A DNA stretch of 64,000 nucleotides from an uncultured Pelagibacteraceae bacterium. Its GTDB lineage: Bacteria; Pseudomonadota; Alphaproteobacteria; Pelagibacterales; Pelagibacteraceae. The stretch spans positions 62,001-126,000 of the forward strand of contig CACFLJ010000003.1 of NCBI GenBank assembly GCA_902567045.1, given 5' to 3'. Position numbers and translations under genes: made by a program. Positions within the stretch are counted from its first letter, which is position 1. Every line of letters begins with the position of its first letter. This document shows positions 33,542-44,416 of the stretch, one piece after another. The notes under the pieces were generated by a model. The model saw only the letters and a list, made by a program, of their open reading frames with translations, ran no database searches and was not told the origin of the DNA.

Positions 33542-33626
33542 GGGCGAGTGGCGGAATTGGTAGACGCGTTGGTCTTAGGAACCAATAGTGCAAGCTGTGA
33601 AGGTTCGAGTCCTTTCTCGCCTACCA
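33542..33626 (+). tRNA. tRNA-Leu (anticodon UAG)
   Basis: A class II tRNA of 85 nt with CCA encoded. The D arm GGCGGAATTGGTAGACGC, anticodon arm TTGGT-CTTAGGA-ACCAA (anticodon TAG), a long variable arm, and T arm with GGTTCGAGTCC are all visible; acceptor GGGCGAG pairs with CTCGCCT (first pair G-U). The tig ATG follows the CCA by 10 nt, so the two are probably made as one transcript and separated by tRNA processing. Confidence 0.95.
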
Positions 33627-33636
33627 TAAATAGATT

Positions 33637-35094
33637 ATGAAAGTAACAATAGAAAATAAAAAAGGTTTAGAAAAAGATCTTAAAGTATTTATAGATAAGA
33701 AAACAATCTCAGGCTTCATGGATGAAAAATATGAAGAAATAAGAAAAGACGTTGTAATAAAAGGTTTCAGACCTGGTAAGGTACCTACTGAAATATTAAA
33801 AAGACAATTTGGCAAAGCTGTTTATGGTGAAGTAATTGATAAGTTGCTAAAAGATACAACAACAAAAGCTCTAGAAGAAAATAAAATCAAACCAGCTGGA
33901 CAACCTAAAATAGATTTAAAGTCTTTTGGTGAAGGAAAAGATTTAGAATACATTATTTCAGTTACTGAACTCCCCGAGGTTTCTACCAAAGGATTAAGCT
34001 CAATCAAAGTAGATGAATATGTTGTAAAAATTGATCCAAAAGAAACAGATAAAAGAATTAGTGAAATTGCAAAAAATCAAAACAATTTTAAAGATGCAGA
34101 GGCAAATTATAGCTCTAAAATGAATGATCTTGTAATTTTTGATTATAAAGGAACTATTGACGGCAAAGAATTTAAAGGTAACGAGGGTAAAAATACTCAA
34201 TTAGTTCTTGGAAAAGATTTATTTATAAAAGGTTTTGATAAACAATTAGAAGGCGTTAAATCAGGTGATACTAAAAATGTAGAAGTAAATCTGCCTGAAA
34301 ATTTTCCTGAAAAAGACCTTATTAATAAAAGTGCTGTGTTTGAATGTAAGATTACAGCAGTAAGAATTCCAGAAGAAGTAAAAATTAATGATGATTTTGC
34401 TAAAAATATGGGTGCAAAGGATTTAGCAAATTTAAAAGAACTTATTTCAAAACAAATTAATGATGAATATAAAAATTCATTAGCCATGATTACAAAGAAA
34501 AGTATTCTAGAGCAAATAGAGAACGAAAAATTAGATCAATTACCTGGCAATTTAATAGAACAAGAAGTTAAAATATTATCTCAAGGAATGAAAGAAGATG
34601 AAATTAAAAAGAAACAAAAATCATTGGAAGAGCAAGCTAAAAAAAGAATTAAAACTGGATTAATTTTAAATGCTTTTGGAGAAGAAAATAAAATTAATGT
34701 GTCTCAGGAAGAAATAAATGTGGAAATACAAAAACAATTTAGAATGATGCCAGGTCAAGAGAAGATTGTTAAAGATTATTATGAACAGAATCCTGCAGCC
34801 ATAGATAGCTTAAGAGGACAAATTTACGAAGAAAAAATAATTGAAGAAATTAAGAAAAATGCAAAAACTACAAAAAAAGAAATAACCAAAGAAGAAGCTG
34901 AGAAAATTCTAAAACAAGAAAATGAAAACAATATTAAAGAGCAAGCTAAACTTGTTAAAAAAGATGGAGATGAGAAAAATAAGAAAAAAAAAGATCCTAA
35001 AAAAAAAGAGGTAAAAGCAAAATCGAAAGAAACTAAAAAAACCAAAACTCCTGCATCAAAACCTAAAAAAGCAAAAAAGGTTAGCAAAAAGTAA
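33637..35094 (+). CDS. tig: Trigger factor
   Basis: 485 residues. N-terminal ribosome-binding domain with the signature GFRPGKVP (near residue 47), PPIase domain from about 150 ([34 protein letters not shown]), and a long helical C-terminal chaperone domain. The last 60-70 residues are a very Lys-rich tail ([17 protein letters not shown] and on), making it longer than the usual 430-450. It binds nascent chains at the ribosome exit. First protein gene of the tig-clpP-clpX-lon block, which is conserved across bacteria; it begins 10 nt after tRNA-Leu. Confidence 0.95.
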   Translation: MKVTIENKKGLEKDLKVFIDKKTISGFMDEKYEEIRKDVVIKGFRPGKVPTEILKRQFGKAVYGEVIDKLLKDTTTKALEENKIKPAGQPKIDLKSFGEGKDLEYIISVTELPEVSTKGLSSIKVDEYVVKIDPKETDKRISEIAKNQNNFKDAEANYSSKMNDLVIFDYKGTIDGKEFKGNEGKNTQLVLGKDLFIKGFDKQLEGVKSGDTKNVEVNLPENFPEKDLINKSAVFECKITAVRIPEEVKINDDFAKNMGAKDLANLKELISKQINDEYKNSLAMITKKSILEQIENEKLDQLPGNLIEQEVKILSQGMKEDEIKKKQKSLEEQAKKRIKTGLILNAFGEENKINVSQEEINVEIQKQFRMMPGQEKIVKDYYEQNPAAIDSLRGQIYEEKIIEEIKKNAKTTKKEITKEEAEKILKQENENNIKEQAKLVKKDGDEKNKKKKDPKKKEVKAKSKETKKTKTPASKPKKAKKVSKK

Positions 35095-35126
35095 TCACAA
35101 GTTGTATAAGAATAATCGAATCGATT

Positions 35127-35738
35127 ATGTCTATTAAAATTCCAGAACAACTAAACACCCTTATCCCTATGGTTGTCGAACAATCTAGTAGAGGAGAAAG
35201 AGCATATGACATTTATTCAAGACTGCTTAAAGAGAGAATTGTATTTGTAGTTGGTCCTATAAATGACGCAGTTGCATCATTAGTTACTGCTCAATTATTA
35301 TTTTTAGAGTCTGAAGATCCTAAGAAAGAAATTTCTTTATATATAAATAGTCCTGGTGGACTTGTAACAGCTGGACTTGGTATTTATGACACAATGCAAT
35401 ACATCAAACCAGAGATAAGTACTTTATGTATAGGTCAAGCAGCAAGCATGGGTTCATTTTTACTTGCAGCTGGCGCGAAAGGAAAAAGATTTTCATTACC
35501 AAATTCTAGAATTATGGTTCATCAACCCTCTGCAGGTTTTCAAGGACAAGCGACAGATATTGAAATTCACGCTAATGAAGTTTTATCTTTAAAGAAAAGA
35601 TTAAATGAAATCTACTCAAAACATACTGGAAAATCAGTTGATGAAATTAAATCAGCATTAGAGAGAGATAATTTTATGACTCCTGACAATGCAAAAAGTT
35701 TTGGTTTGATAGATAAAGTAGTAGAAAAGAGAGAATAG
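35127..35738 (+). CDS. clpP: ATP-dependent Clp protease proteolytic subunit
   Basis: 203 residues. Catalytic Ser107 in [15 protein letters not shown] and His132 in [21 protein letters not shown], with a conserved Asp later in the chain. The N-terminus [34 protein letters not shown] is typical and includes the short propeptide region. It forms tetradecameric rings working with ClpX (next gene) or ClpA. It begins 32 nt after tig. Confidence 0.96.
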   Translation: MSIKIPEQLNTLIPMVVEQSSRGERAYDIYSRLLKERIVFVVGPINDAVASLVTAQLLFLESEDPKKEISLYINSPGGLVTAGLGIYDTMQYIKPEISTLCIGQAASMGSFLLAAGAKGKRFSLPNSRIMVHQPSAGFQGQATDIEIHANEVLSLKKRLNEIYSKHTGKSVDEIKSALERDNFMTPDNAKSFGLIDKVVEKRE

Positions 35739-35826
35739 CTCACAATATATAGTTTGTTCACAACCTCCACTTGATTACTTTGCAACATATGTATTAAAGT
35801 ATTAAAATTGATTCGAATTAAAAATT

Positions 35827-37086
35827 ATGAGCAACAATAAAAATATACTTTACTGTTCTTTTTGTGGAAAGAGCCAACACGAAGTTAGAAAGCTAATTGC
35901 AGGACCTACTGTATTCATTTGTGATGAATGTGTTGAGCTTTGTATGGACATTATCAAAGAAGAAAGTAAAGATAACTTTGTAAAACATCAGGATGGCTTA
36001 CCTTTGCCAAAAGAAATATGCAAAGTACTTGATGATTATGTGATTGGACAATCTCATGCTAAAAAAGTTTTATCAGTTGCAGTCCACAATCATTATAAAA
36101 GATTAAACTACGAGAATAAAACTAGCAAAACGGTCGAACTGTCAAAATCGAACATTATGCTGGTAGGTCCAACAGGATGTGGAAAAACTTTATTAGCTCA
36201 AACTCTTGCTAGAATACTTGATGTACCTTTTACTATGGCAGATGCAACTACTTTAACTGAAGCAGGTTACGTAGGTGAAGATGTTGAGAATATAATTTTA
36301 AAATTATTACAAGCAGCAGATTATAATGTAGAAAAGGCTCAAAGAGGAATTGTTTATATAGACGAAGTTGATAAAATTAGTAGAAAATCAGAAAATCCAT
36401 CCATAACTAGAGATGTATCTGGTGAAGGAGTTCAGCAAGCCTTATTAAAAATTATGGAAGGAACAGTAGCAAGTGTTCCTCCTCAAGGAGGAAGAAAACA
36501 CCCCCAACAAGAATTTCTACAAGTAGATACAACCAATATACTATTTATTTGTGGAGGAGCTTTTGCTGGTCTAGATAAAATAATATCTCAAAGAGACAAA
36601 GGATCTTCTATTGGATTTGGAGCAGAAGTAAAAACTTTAGAAGATAAAAAAACCGGAGAGTGGATGAAAAATTTAGAGCCAGAAGATTTATTAAGATATG
36701 GTCTGATACCTGAATTTATTGGTAGATTGCCAATTACAGCTACACTGGAAGATTTAGATGAAAAATCTTTAGTAAAAATTTTACAAGAACCAAAAAATTC
36801 TTTAATTAAACAGTACCAAGAACTATTTAGATTAGAAGGTGTAAAATTAACATTTAAAGATCAGGCGGTCAAAGATATTGCTAACAAAGCTATAAGTAAG
36901 AAAACTGGAGCCAGAGGATTAAGATCAATATTAGAAAATTTATTACTTAAAACTATGTTTGACCTTCCAGGTCAAGATAACATTGAAGAAGTTATTATTG
37001 ATGGTGGAGCGACTAAGGGCACCTCTCAGCCAATTATTGTTCATACTAAGAACAAATCAAAAACAGAAAAGACTTCTGCGGCTTAA
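35827..37086 (+). CDS. clpX: Clp protease ATP-binding subunit ClpX
   Basis: 419 residues. N-terminal C4 zinc finger ([12 protein letters not shown] and [10 protein letters not shown]), Walker A GPTGCGKT near residue 114, Walker [11 protein letters not shown], the RKH loop segment, and the C-terminal sensor 2 region [13 protein letters not shown]. It unfolds substrates for ClpP. There is an 88-nt gap before it, with a possible own promoter (TTGATT, then TATTAA), so it may be transcribed both with and without clpP. Confidence 0.97.
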   Translation: MSNNKNILYCSFCGKSQHEVRKLIAGPTVFICDECVELCMDIIKEESKDNFVKHQDGLPLPKEICKVLDDYVIGQSHAKKVLSVAVHNHYKRLNYENKTSKTVELSKSNIMLVGPTGCGKTLLAQTLARILDVPFTMADATTLTEAGYVGEDVENIILKLLQAADYNVEKAQRGIVYIDEVDKISRKSENPSITRDVSGEGVQQALLKIMEGTVASVPPQGGRKHPQQEFLQVDTTNILFICGGAFAGLDKIISQRDKGSSIGFGAEVKTLEDKKTGEWMKNLEPEDLLRYGLIPEFIGRLPITATLEDLDEKSLVKILQEPKNSLIKQYQELFRLEGVKLTFKDQAVKDIANKAISKKTGARGLRSILENLLLKTMFDLPGQDNIEEVIIDGGATKGTSQPIIVHTKNKSKTEKTSAA

Positions 37087-37119
37087 TAAGAGTTAATAAA
37101 CAAAAGTTTCCTATTGCAT

Positions 37120-37132
37120 TATAATATATAAT
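37120..37132 (+). promoter_or_regulatory. Candidate -10 region(s) upstream of lon
   Basis: Two TATAAT boxes in tandem, 37120-37125 and 37127-37132, lie 17-24 nt before the lon ATG. The -35 partner is weak. Lon is often heat-induced; no clear sigma32 element is visible here. Confidence 0.4.
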
Positions 37133-37148
37133 ATCCATATTTAAGGGT

Positions 37149-39536
37149 ATGGAAGTTAAATTATCACAGCCTTTATTACCATTAAGAGACATCGTGGTGT
37201 TTCCAAGCATGGTTATTCCACTATTTGTTGGAAGAGATAAATCTATTACTGCCTTAAATGAGGTAATGAAAAGTGACAAAAAAATAATACTAGTCACTCA
37301 AAAAAATTCTGAAGTTGATGATCCAAAAAAAAATGATGTATTTTCTTATGGATGTGAAAGCAACATATTACAACTTTTAAAACTTCCAGACGGAACAGTT
37401 AAAGTTTTGGTTGAAGGAATTAAAAGAGTGAAAATTATTGATTTTAAGGATGATGAAAAATTTATCACATGCACATACGAACATCAAAAAGATGTTTTAA
37501 CTAAAGATGAAGATCTATTACCTCTAGCACTTACGGCAGTGAGAAGATTGGAAAAGTTGACGTCAGTTAACAAAAAAATTTCGTCAGAAACTATTAGCAA
37601 TATTAAACAACTAAAAGATCCATCTAAAATTGTAGATAATATTGTTTCAAACCTTAATGCATCGATATCTGAGAAACAACAAATATTCGAAACGTTAGAT
37701 GTTAAGAAAAGATTAAATGCAGCCATTAAAATGATGGAAAGTGAAACAAGTATTATTGGAGTAGAAAAAAGAATTAGAGGAAGAGTTAAAACTCAAATGG
37801 AAAAGACTCAAAGAGAATATTATTTAAACGAACAATTAAAAGCAATTCAAAAAGAATTAGGTGAAATTGAAGATGGCAAAGATGAAACTACTAACTTAAA
37901 AAAATCAATCCAAAAAGCTAAAATGCCGAAAGAAGTTGAAAAGAAGTGCATGTCAGAGCTTAAGAAATTAAAAAACATGAGTCCGATGTCTGCAGAAGCA
38001 ACGGTTGTTAGAAATTACTTAGATTGGATGATTGATCTTCCATGGTTTAAAAAAGATGATGTAGATATCGATCTAAATAAAGGTCTAAAAATTTTAGATG
38101 AAGATCATTTTGGTTTAGAAAAAGTTAAAGAGAGAATTATTGAGTTTCTAGCTGTTCAAAAAAGAATGGACAAAATTAAAGGACCAATTTTATGTTTAGT
38201 TGGTCCCCCTGGAGTTGGAAAAACATCACTTGGAAAATCTATAGCTAAAGCTACTAATAGACAGTTTATTAGAATGTCGTTAGGAGGCGTTAGAGATGAA
38301 GCTGAAATAAGAGGTCATAGAAGAACATACATTGGATCTTTGCCAGGAAAAATAATTCAAATGATGAAGAAAGCTGGCACAAAAAATCCTTTATTTTTAC
38401 TAGATGAAGTTGATAAAATCGGAAATGATTATAGAGGAGATCCATCTTCTGCCTTATTAGAAGCATTAGACCCTGAACAGAATACAGCTTTTAATGATCA
38501 CTATTTAGAAGTTGATTATGATTTGTCTGATGTAATGTTTGTAACAACAGCTAATACTTTAAATATTTTACCACCACTTCTTGATAGAATGGAAGTTATA
38601 AGAATTCCTGGGTATACAGAAGATGAGAAGATAAATATTGCTAATAAGTATCTGTTACCCAAACAAGTAAAAGAAAATGGCGTGAAAGAGGGTGAACTAA
38701 ATTTAGAAGATGGGACAATAAAAGAGATAATTAGAAGTTACACAAGGGAGTCTGGTGTTAGAAATTTAGAAAGAGAAATTTCTAAAGTTACAAGAAAAGT
38801 TGTTAAAAAAGTAGTAAGTGGAGAAGTGGAAAAAGTAAAAGTAAACGACAAAAATATTCCTGATTTTTTAGGAATTAAAAAATTTAAATTTGGTGAAGTT
38901 GAAGATAAAGATAAAACTGGAATAGTAATAGGATTAGCCTGGACTGAAGTAGGAGGAGAGATTCTTAAAATCGAAACAGTTAATATGCCAGGTAAGGGCA
39001 GAATGCAAATAACAGGAAAACTCGGTGATGTGATGCAAGAATCTGTCAAAGCTGCAAAATCATATGTCAGATCAAAAAGTTTGGAATATGGTATAATTCC
39101 ACCTTTCTTTGAAAAAAAAGATTTTCATATCCATGTCCCTGAAGGAGCTACACCTAAAGACGGACCATCAGCTGGTATAGCTATGGTTACATCCATAGTG
39201 TCATCAATCACAAATATTCCTGTGAATAGAGAGATTGCTATGACAGGTGAAGTAACAATCACAGGACAGGTTTTACAAATTGGTGGTTTAAAAGAAAAAT
39301 TATTAGCTGCACACAGAGCAGGGGTTAAAAAAGTATTAATACCTAAAGAAAACGAAAAAGACTTAGCAGACATTCCAAAAAAGGTAAGAGAAGACATTAA
39401 AATCATTCCAGTAGAAACAGCAGATGAAGTGCTTAAAATTGCCCTTACAAAAGAGCTAAAACCTGTAGAATGGACTGAAGTTGATAAAATATCTGAGGGT
39501 AAAAAGGACGATAAATCTCAAGCTAGTATTCAGTAA
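37149..39536 (+). CDS. lon: ATP-dependent protease Lon
   Basis: 795 residues, full LonA layout: N-terminal substrate domain (LPLRDIVVFPSMVIPLFVGR), coiled-coil, AAA+ domain with GPPGVGKTSLGKSIA and FLLDEVDKI, and a C-terminal Ser-Lys protease domain. The catalytic dyad is Ser674 in PKDGPSAGIAM and Lys717 in GGLKEKLLAAHRAG. Degrades misfolded and regulatory proteins in the cytoplasm. A 62-nt intergenic region with TATAAT-like boxes precedes it. tRNA-Val follows after about 48 nt. Confidence 0.97.
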   Translation: MEVKLSQPLLPLRDIVVFPSMVIPLFVGRDKSITALNEVMKSDKKIILVTQKNSEVDDPKKNDVFSYGCESNILQLLKLPDGTVKVLVEGIKRVKIIDFKDDEKFITCTYEHQKDVLTKDEDLLPLALTAVRRLEKLTSVNKKISSETISNIKQLKDPSKIVDNIVSNLNASISEKQQIFETLDVKKRLNAAIKMMESETSIIGVEKRIRGRVKTQMEKTQREYYLNEQLKAIQKELGEIEDGKDETTNLKKSIQKAKMPKEVEKKCMSELKKLKNMSPMSAEATVVRNYLDWMIDLPWFKKDDVDIDLNKGLKILDEDHFGLEKVKERIIEFLAVQKRMDKIKGPILCLVGPPGVGKTSLGKSIAKATNRQFIRMSLGGVRDEAEIRGHRRTYIGSLPGKIIQMMKKAGTKNPLFLLDEVDKIGNDYRGDPSSALLEALDPEQNTAFNDHYLEVDYDLSDVMFVTTANTLNILPPLLDRMEVIRIPGYTEDEKINIANKYLLPKQVKENGVKEGELNLEDGTIKEIIRSYTRESGVRNLEREISKVTRKVVKKVVSGEVEKVKVNDKNIPDFLGIKKFKFGEVEDKDKTGIVIGLAWTEVGGEILKIETVNMPGKGRMQITGKLGDVMQESVKAAKSYVRSKSLEYGIIPPFFEKKDFHIHVPEGATPKDGPSAGIAMVTSIVSSITNIPVNREIAMTGEVTITGQVLQIGGLKEKLLAAHRAGVKKVLIPKENEKDLADIPKKVREDIKIIPVETADEVLKIALTKELKPVEWTEVDKISEGKKDDKSQASIQ

Positions 39537-39543
39537 TAAACAA

Positions 39544-39572
39544 TTTACTTTATTAATCCGTTGATGTAATAG
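39544..39572 (+). promoter_or_regulatory. Candidate promoter of tRNA-Val/tRNA-Asp
   Basis: TTTACT (39544-39549) and TAATAG (39567-39572) with 17 nt between, placing a start a few bases before the tRNA-Val at 39585. Weak match; pattern-based only. Confidence 0.35.
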
Positions 39573-39584
39573 TACCAAGATTTT

Positions 39585-39660
39585 GGGTGGTTAGCTCAGT
39601 TGGTAGAGCATCTCGTTTACACCGAGGGGGTCAAAGGTTCGAGTCCTTTACTACCCACCA
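39585..39660 (+). tRNA. tRNA-Val (anticodon UAC)
   Basis: 76 nt with encoded CCA. Acceptor GGGTGGT pairs with ACTACCC; D arm GCTCAGTTGGTAGAGC; anticodon loop TTTACAC gives TAC; T arm has GGTTCGAGTCC. Followed 11 nt later by tRNA-Asp on the same strand. Confidence 0.95.
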
Positions 39661-39671
39661 TTTACACCTGT

Positions 39672-39748
39672 GGGGGTGTAGCTCAGTTGGTTAGAGCACC
39701 TGCCTGTCACGCAGGGGGCCGAGGGTTCGAGTCCCTTCACTCCCGCCA
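39672..39748 (+). tRNA. tRNA-Asp (anticodon GUC)
   Basis: 77 nt with encoded CCA. Acceptor GGGGGTG pairs with CACTCCC; anticodon loop CTGTCAC gives GTC; discriminator G; T arm GGTTCGAGTCC. Likely processed from one transcript with tRNA-Val; the nuo operon starts 80 nt downstream. Confidence 0.95.
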
Positions 39749-39776
39749 TTATTTGAGTAAAACTAGGCATAAAAAT

Positions 39777-39807
39777 GTGACATATCTCCACTTTTAGTTG
39801 ATATAAT
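39777..39807 (+). promoter_or_regulatory. Candidate promoter of the nuo operon
   Basis: GTGACA (39777-39782) and a perfect TATAAT (39802-39807) with a 19-nt spacer, followed 20 nt later by the nuoA ATG. The spacer is slightly long. A start near 39814 would give a very short leader. Confidence 0.5.
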
Positions 39808-39827
39808 AGTTGTTACATAGGAATCAT

Positions 39828-40196
39828 ATGCTTGCGGAATTTTTAAAAGATTATCTACCGATAATATTATTTTTGATAATAGCTTTAGGCTTAAGTCTAG
39901 CCTTTGTTGCAATTAACTATATTGCTGCTCCAAGCAAGCCTGATCCAGAGAAACTTTCAGCTTATGAATGTGGGTTTGAACCTTTCAATGACTCAAGGAT
40001 GGAATTTGACGTCAGGTTTTATTTGGTTGCAATATTATTTATAATTTTTGATCTAGAAATTGCATTTTTATTCCCATGGGCGATCTCACTTGGTGAAATT
40101 GGTTTATACGGTTTCTACTCTATGATGTTATTTTTATTTATTTTAACTGTTGGATTTATTTATGAGTGGAAAAAAGGAGCTTTAGATTGGGAATAA
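39828..40196 (+). CDS. nuoA: NADH-quinone oxidoreductase subunit A
   Basis: 122 residues from ATG 39828 ([12 protein letters not shown]), preferred over an in-frame TTG at 39810 that would lie within the likely transcript start. Three membrane helices; the conserved loop [44 protein letters not shown] is the subunit A signature. Part of the membrane arm near the quinone site. First gene of the complete 14-subunit complex I operon. Confidence 0.96.
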   Translation: MLAEFLKDYLPIILFLIIALGLSLAFVAINYIAAPSKPDPEKLSAYECGFEPFNDSRMEFDVRFYLVAILFIIFDLEIAFLFPWAISLGEIGLYGFYSMMLFLFILTVGFIYEWKKGALDWE

Positions 40197-40197
40197 T

Positions 40198-40719
40198 ATG
40201 AATTTACAAGACAGAAAAAAAGACATTCCAGATGAGTTTAAACAGTTAGCACAAGACTTTAGTGATAACGGTTTTATAACAACATCACTAGACAATCTTG
40301 TTAATTGGGCAAGAACTGGTTCATTGCATTGGATGACGTTCGGACTAGCTTGTTGTGCTGTTGAAATGATGCAAACATCTATGCCAAGATATGATCTTGA
40401 AAGATTTGGTGCAGCACCGAGAGCATCGCCACGTCAATCAGATGTCATGATAGTAGCAGGTACGCTAACAAATAAAATGGCTCCTGCATTAAGAAAAGTC
40501 TACGACCAGATGCCTGAACCTAGATATGTAATATCTATGGGAAGTTGTGCAAATGGTGGAGGATATTATCATTATTCATATTCTGTAGTGAGAGGATGCG
40601 ATCGAGTGGTACCAGTTGATGTATATGTCCCTGGATGCCCTCCCTCAGCTGAAGCTCTACTTTATGGAATCTTACAGTTACAGAAAAAAATTAGAAATAA
40701 AGGTTCTTTAGAAAGATAA
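40198..40719 (+). CDS. nuoB: NADH-quinone oxidoreductase subunit B
   Basis: 173 residues. The N2 [4Fe-4S] cluster ligands are visible: the tandem Cys in [11 protein letters not shown], the Cys in [15 protein letters not shown] and the Cys in [12 protein letters not shown]. It carries the last electron carrier before quinone. Starts 1 nt after nuoA. Confidence 0.97.
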   Translation: MNLQDRKKDIPDEFKQLAQDFSDNGFITTSLDNLVNWARTGSLHWMTFGLACCAVEMMQTSMPRYDLERFGAAPRASPRQSDVMIVAGTLTNKMAPALRKVYDQMPEPRYVISMGSCANGGGYYHYSYSVVRGCDRVVPVDVYVPGCPPSAEALLYGILQLQKKIRNKGSLER

Positions 40720-40721
40720 TA

Positions 40722-41312
40722 ATGAAAAATCTTGAGGACTTGGAAAAGTTTATAAACTCCGAATTAACATCTAAAATAAATAATTCATTTATAAAGCATG
40801 ATAACATTTATATAAACATAGATCATGATGAATTGGTCGATGTTATTTCTTTTTTAAAGACTAATAATGAAACTAAATTTAGGCAATTAATCGAAATTAC
40901 AGCTGTAGATTACCCTGAAAATGAAAATAGATTTAAGATGGTTTATTTACTATTAAGTCATGAGTATAATCAAAGAATTATTATTGATTATTCAATAAAA
41001 GAAAATGATGAAATTTCCTCATTAACTTCTATATTTCCCGCAGCAAATTGGATGGAAAGAGAAGTATTCGATATGTATGGGTTAAACTTTAAAAATCATC
41101 CTGACTTAAGAAGAATTTTAACCGATTATGGCTTTGAGGGGCATCCTTTAAGAAAAGATTTTCCTCTTACTGGTCATAATGAGGTTCGTTATAGCGAAGA
41201 ACAAAAAAAAGTGATCTATGAACCTGTTAAATTAGAGCAAAATTATAGAAATTTTGATTATGAAAGTCCTTGGGAAGGAACAAAATATATTAAAGAAATT
41301 AAAAAAAGCTAA
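40722..41312 (+). CDS. nuoC: NADH-quinone oxidoreductase subunit C
   Basis: 196 residues, separate from NuoD (not fused as in E. coli). The 30-kDa subunit signature [47 protein letters not shown] is complete. Peripheral arm. Its stop overlaps the nuoD start by 1 nt. Confidence 0.96.
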   Translation: MKNLEDLEKFINSELTSKINNSFIKHDNIYINIDHDELVDVISFLKTNNETKFRQLIEITAVDYPENENRFKMVYLLLSHEYNQRIIIDYSIKENDEISSLTSIFPAANWMEREVFDMYGLNFKNHPDLRRILTDYGFEGHPLRKDFPLTGHNEVRYSEEQKKVIYEPVKLEQNYRNFDYESPWEGTKYIKEIKKS

Positions 41313-42487
41313 TGGCAAAAGAAAAAAAAACACTAAATTTAAATTTTGGACCACAACATCCTGCAGCACATGGAGTTTTAAGATTAATACTTCAATTAGA
41401 TGGAGAAGTTGTTGAAAAAGCTGATCCTCATATAGGGTTATTGCACCGAGGTACTGAAAAGTTAATAGAAAACAAAACCTATATCCAAGCAGTTCCTTAT
41501 TTTGATCGTCTTGATTATGTGGCACCAATGAATCAAGAACATGCATTTGCTTTAGCTATAGAAAAAATTCTTAAAATAGAAGTTCCTGTTAGAGCGAAAT
41601 ATATAAGAGTAATTTTTTGTGAAATAGGTCGAATATTAAGTCACATATTAAATGTAACTACTCAAGCAATGGATGTTGGGGCGTTAACACCTACTTTATG
41701 GGGATTTGAGGAACGAGAAAAATTAATGGGATTTTATGAGAGAGTGTCTGGATCAAGGTTGCACGCTAATTATTTTAGAGCTGGTGGAGTACATAAAGAC
41801 CTACCTTCAGGACTTGATAATGATATCGATGAATTTTGTGACAAATTTCCAAAAATTATTGACGATTTAGAAACTTTACTTACTGACAACCGAATATTTA
41901 AACAGAGAAATGTAGATATAGGAATTGTATCCAAACAAGATGCATTAGATTATTCTTTTTCAGGAGTAATGTTAAGAGGTTCTGGTGTAGCTTGGGATTT
42001 AAGAAGAAGCCAACCCTATGATTGTTATGATGATTTAGAATTTAAAATTCCAGTAGGAAAAAATGGAGATTGTTATGATAGATATCTTTGCAGAATTGAA
42101 GAAATGAGAGAAAGCGTAAAAATAATTAAGCAATGTTTAAAAAACCTTCCAAAAGGACCAATTAAAACAGAAGATGGAAAGATTTCTCCTCCACCAAAAA
42201 AAGAACTTAAACAGTCTATGGAGGCTTTAATTCATCACTTTAAATTATTTACAGAGGGATATAGGGTTGAAAAAGATGAAATATATACGGCAGTTGAGGC
42301 ACCAAAAGGAGAATTTGGCGTCTATTTAATTTCAGATGGCTCAAGCAAACCATACAAATGCAAAATCAGAGCTCCTGGATTTACCCATCTTCAAGCTATG
42401 GATTATTTAATAAAAGGACATATGCTTGCTGATGTACCTGCAGTTTTAGGTTCAATGGACATTGTTTTTGGAGAGGTCGATAGATGA
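41312..42487 (+). CDS. nuoD: NADH-quinone oxidoreductase subunit D
   Basis: 391 residues, 49-kDa subunit. Key segments: [57 protein letters not shown] and the C-terminal [12 protein letters not shown]. With NuoB it forms the quinone-binding pocket. Overlaps nuoE by 4 nt. Confidence 0.97.
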   Translation: MAKEKKTLNLNFGPQHPAAHGVLRLILQLDGEVVEKADPHIGLLHRGTEKLIENKTYIQAVPYFDRLDYVAPMNQEHAFALAIEKILKIEVPVRAKYIRVIFCEIGRILSHILNVTTQAMDVGALTPTLWGFEEREKLMGFYERVSGSRLHANYFRAGGVHKDLPSGLDNDIDEFCDKFPKIIDDLETLLTDNRIFKQRNVDIGIVSKQDALDYSFSGVMLRGSGVAWDLRRSQPYDCYDDLEFKIPVGKNGDCYDRYLCRIEEMRESVKIIKQCLKNLPKGPIKTEDGKISPPPKKELKQSMEALIHHFKLFTEGYRVEKDEIYTAVEAPKGEFGVYLISDGSSKPYKCKIRAPGFTHLQAMDYLIKGHMLADVPAVLGSMDIVFGEVDR

Positions 42488-43092
42488 GTATAAAAAAAAT
42501 TCACAAAGAACAACCTGAAACTTTTAAATTTAATGATAAAAGTATGGAGGCTGCAAATAAAATAGTTTCTAATTATCCCGATGGGAAACAACAGAGTGCA
42601 GTTATGGCATTGTTGTATATAGCTCAAAGGCAAAATGACAATTGGATACCGTTACAAGCAATGAAATACATAGCTAAATTTTTAGAGATGCCTTATATAA
42701 AAGTTTACGAAGTGGCAACTTTTTATTCGATGTATAATCTGTCACCTGTAGGTAAATATTTTTTCCAAATTTGTACTACAACGCCTTGTATGCTTAGAGG
42801 AGCTTATGATTTAGTAAAAGTTTGTAAAAATAAAATATCTGAAAAAGAAAATGTATTATCTGAAGATGGAAAAATTTCTTGGATGGAAGTTGAATGTTTG
42901 GGTGCATGTGTTAACGCACCAATGATGCAAGTTAATGAGGATTATTATGAAGATTTGAATGATAAAAAACTTGAAGAAATAATCGAGACGATATATCAAA
43001 ATAAAATCCCAAAACCAGGATCTTATTCTGGAAGAGTAAATGCAGAACCAATTAACAATAGAAAAACTTTATTAGGAAACAAAAATGCTTAA
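42484..43092 (+). CDS. nuoE: NADH-quinone oxidoreductase subunit E
   Basis: 202 residues, 24-kDa subunit. The [2Fe-2S] N1a ligands lie in [14 protein letters not shown] (CxxxxC) and in [16 protein letters not shown] (CxxxC). A C-terminal extension of about 35 residues after the core is typical of alphaproteobacteria. NADH dehydrogenase module. Overlaps nuoF by 8 nt. Confidence 0.97.
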   Translation: MSIKKIHKEQPETFKFNDKSMEAANKIVSNYPDGKQQSAVMALLYIAQRQNDNWIPLQAMKYIAKFLEMPYIKVYEVATFYSMYNLSPVGKYFFQICTTTPCMLRGAYDLVKVCKNKISEKENVLSEDGKISWMEVECLGACVNAPMMQVNEDYYEDLNDKKLEEIIETIYQNKIPKPGSYSGRVNAEPINNRKTLLGNKNA

Positions 43093-44416
43093 AGACGAAG
43101 ATAGAATATTTCAAAATTTATACAATGATAGTGGTGCAGATATAGAGTCTGCTAAATTAAGAAATGATTGGAATGGAACAAAAGATATTTTAGAAAAAGG
43201 AAGAGAGTGGATAATCAATGAAGTTAAATCTTCTGAGCTTAGAGGTCGTGGTGGAGCTGGTTTTCCAACTGGTCTAAAATGGTCATTTGCACCTAAAGAA
43301 GTAGGATCTAGACCACATTATCTAGTTATCAATGCTGATGAGTCTGAGCCTGGAACATGTAAAGATAGAGATATATTAAGATTTGAACCTCACAAATTAA
43401 TAGAAGGATGCTTAATTGCTTCTTACGCAGTAAATGCCCATAAATGTTATATTTATATTAGAGGTGAATATTTTAATGAAGGGCAAAAACTACAAACTGC
43501 AATCGATGAGGCTTATAAAAATAATTTAATTGGTAAAAATGCTTTAAATTCAGGATGGGATTTAGACATTTATATTCATTATGGCGCTGGTGCTTACATT
43601 TGTGGTGAAGAAACAGCACTATTGGAGAGTTTGGAAGGAAAAAAAGGACAACCAAGATTAAAGCCACCATTTCCTGCATTAATTGGATTATATGGATGTC
43701 CTACTATAATTAATAATGTTGAAACTGTTGCAGCTGTTCCTACAATTCTAAGAAGAGGCGCAAAATGGTTTAGTTCACTTGGAAGACCTAAAAATACAGG
43801 GACAAAAATTTATTGTATTTCTGGAAATGTTAATAATCCATGTAACGTAGAAGAAGAAATGGGAATTCCACTTAAAGAATTAATTGAAACTCATGCTGGT
43901 GGTGTAATTGGTGGATGGGATAATCTCAAAGCAGTAATACCCGGAGGTTCTTCAATGCCAATGTTACCTAAAGAAATTTGTGACAACATGAAAATGGATT
44001 TTGATGCATGTGTTGAAAATAAAACAGGACTAGGAACAGCTGGTATTGTTGTTATCAATAATGACCAAGATATTATTAAGTGTATGGCAAGAATAGCAAG
44101 ATTTTATAAACATGAAAGTTGTGGTCAGTGTACACCATGTAGGGAAGGATCTGGATGGATGTGGAGAATGTTGGAAAGAATGGCAGCAGGTGAGGCAACT
44201 CCAGACGAAGTGGACATGCTTTTTGATGTAACAAAACAAATTGAAGGACATACAATTTGTGCATTTGGTGAAGGTTCCTCTTGGCCAGTTCAAGGATTAA
44301 TCAGACATTTTAAAGATGAAATACTTGAAAGAAATAAATTTGATCCTGTAGTGAAAAAACAAAAAAATATTCCATACTTAGTAGATCAACATTTATTAGA
44401 AAAAGAAAATGCCTAA
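43085..44416 (+). CDS. nuoF: NADH-quinone oxidoreductase subunit F
   Basis: 443 residues, 51-kDa subunit. NADH/FMN region [20 protein letters not shown] and [20 protein letters not shown]; the N3 [4Fe-4S] cluster at [14 protein letters not shown] with the distal Cys in HTICAFGEG. It is the entry site of electrons from NADH. Overlaps nuoG by 8 nt. Confidence 0.97.
   Translation: MLKDEDRIFQNLYNDSGADIESAKLRNDWNGTKDILEKGREWIINEVKSSELRGRGGAGFPTGLKWSFAPKEVGSRPHYLVINADESEPGTCKDRDILRFEPHKLIEGCLIASYAVNAHKCYIYIRGEYFNEGQKLQTAIDEAYKNNLIGKNALNSGWDLDIYIHYGAGAYICGEETALLESLEGKKGQPRLKPPFPALIGLYGCPTIINNVETVAAVPTILRRGAKWFSSLGRPKNTGTKIYCISGNVNNPCNVEEEMGIPLKELIETHAGGVIGGWDNLKAVIPGGSSMPMLPKEICDNMKMDFDACVENKTGLGTAGIVVINNDQDIIKCMARIARFYKHESCGQCTPCREGSGWMWRMLERMAAGEATPDEVDMLFDVTKQIEGHTICAFGEGSSWPVQGLIRHFKDEILERNKFDPVVKKQKNIPYLVDQHLLEKENA

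Noticed and set aside
34824-35150. 108-residue minus-strand ORF at the end of tig
   Set aside because: It is a Phe/Ser-rich reverse reading of the Lys-rich tig tail and has no start context or family features.
39600-39797. 65-residue ORF spanning two tRNA genes
   Set aside because: It runs through tRNA-Val and tRNA-Asp, both of which fold correctly; translation there would be accidental.
39810-39827. TTG start for nuoA at 39810
   Set aside because: It would lie next to the probable transcription start and adds six residues before a normal NuoA N-terminus; ATG 39828 fits better.
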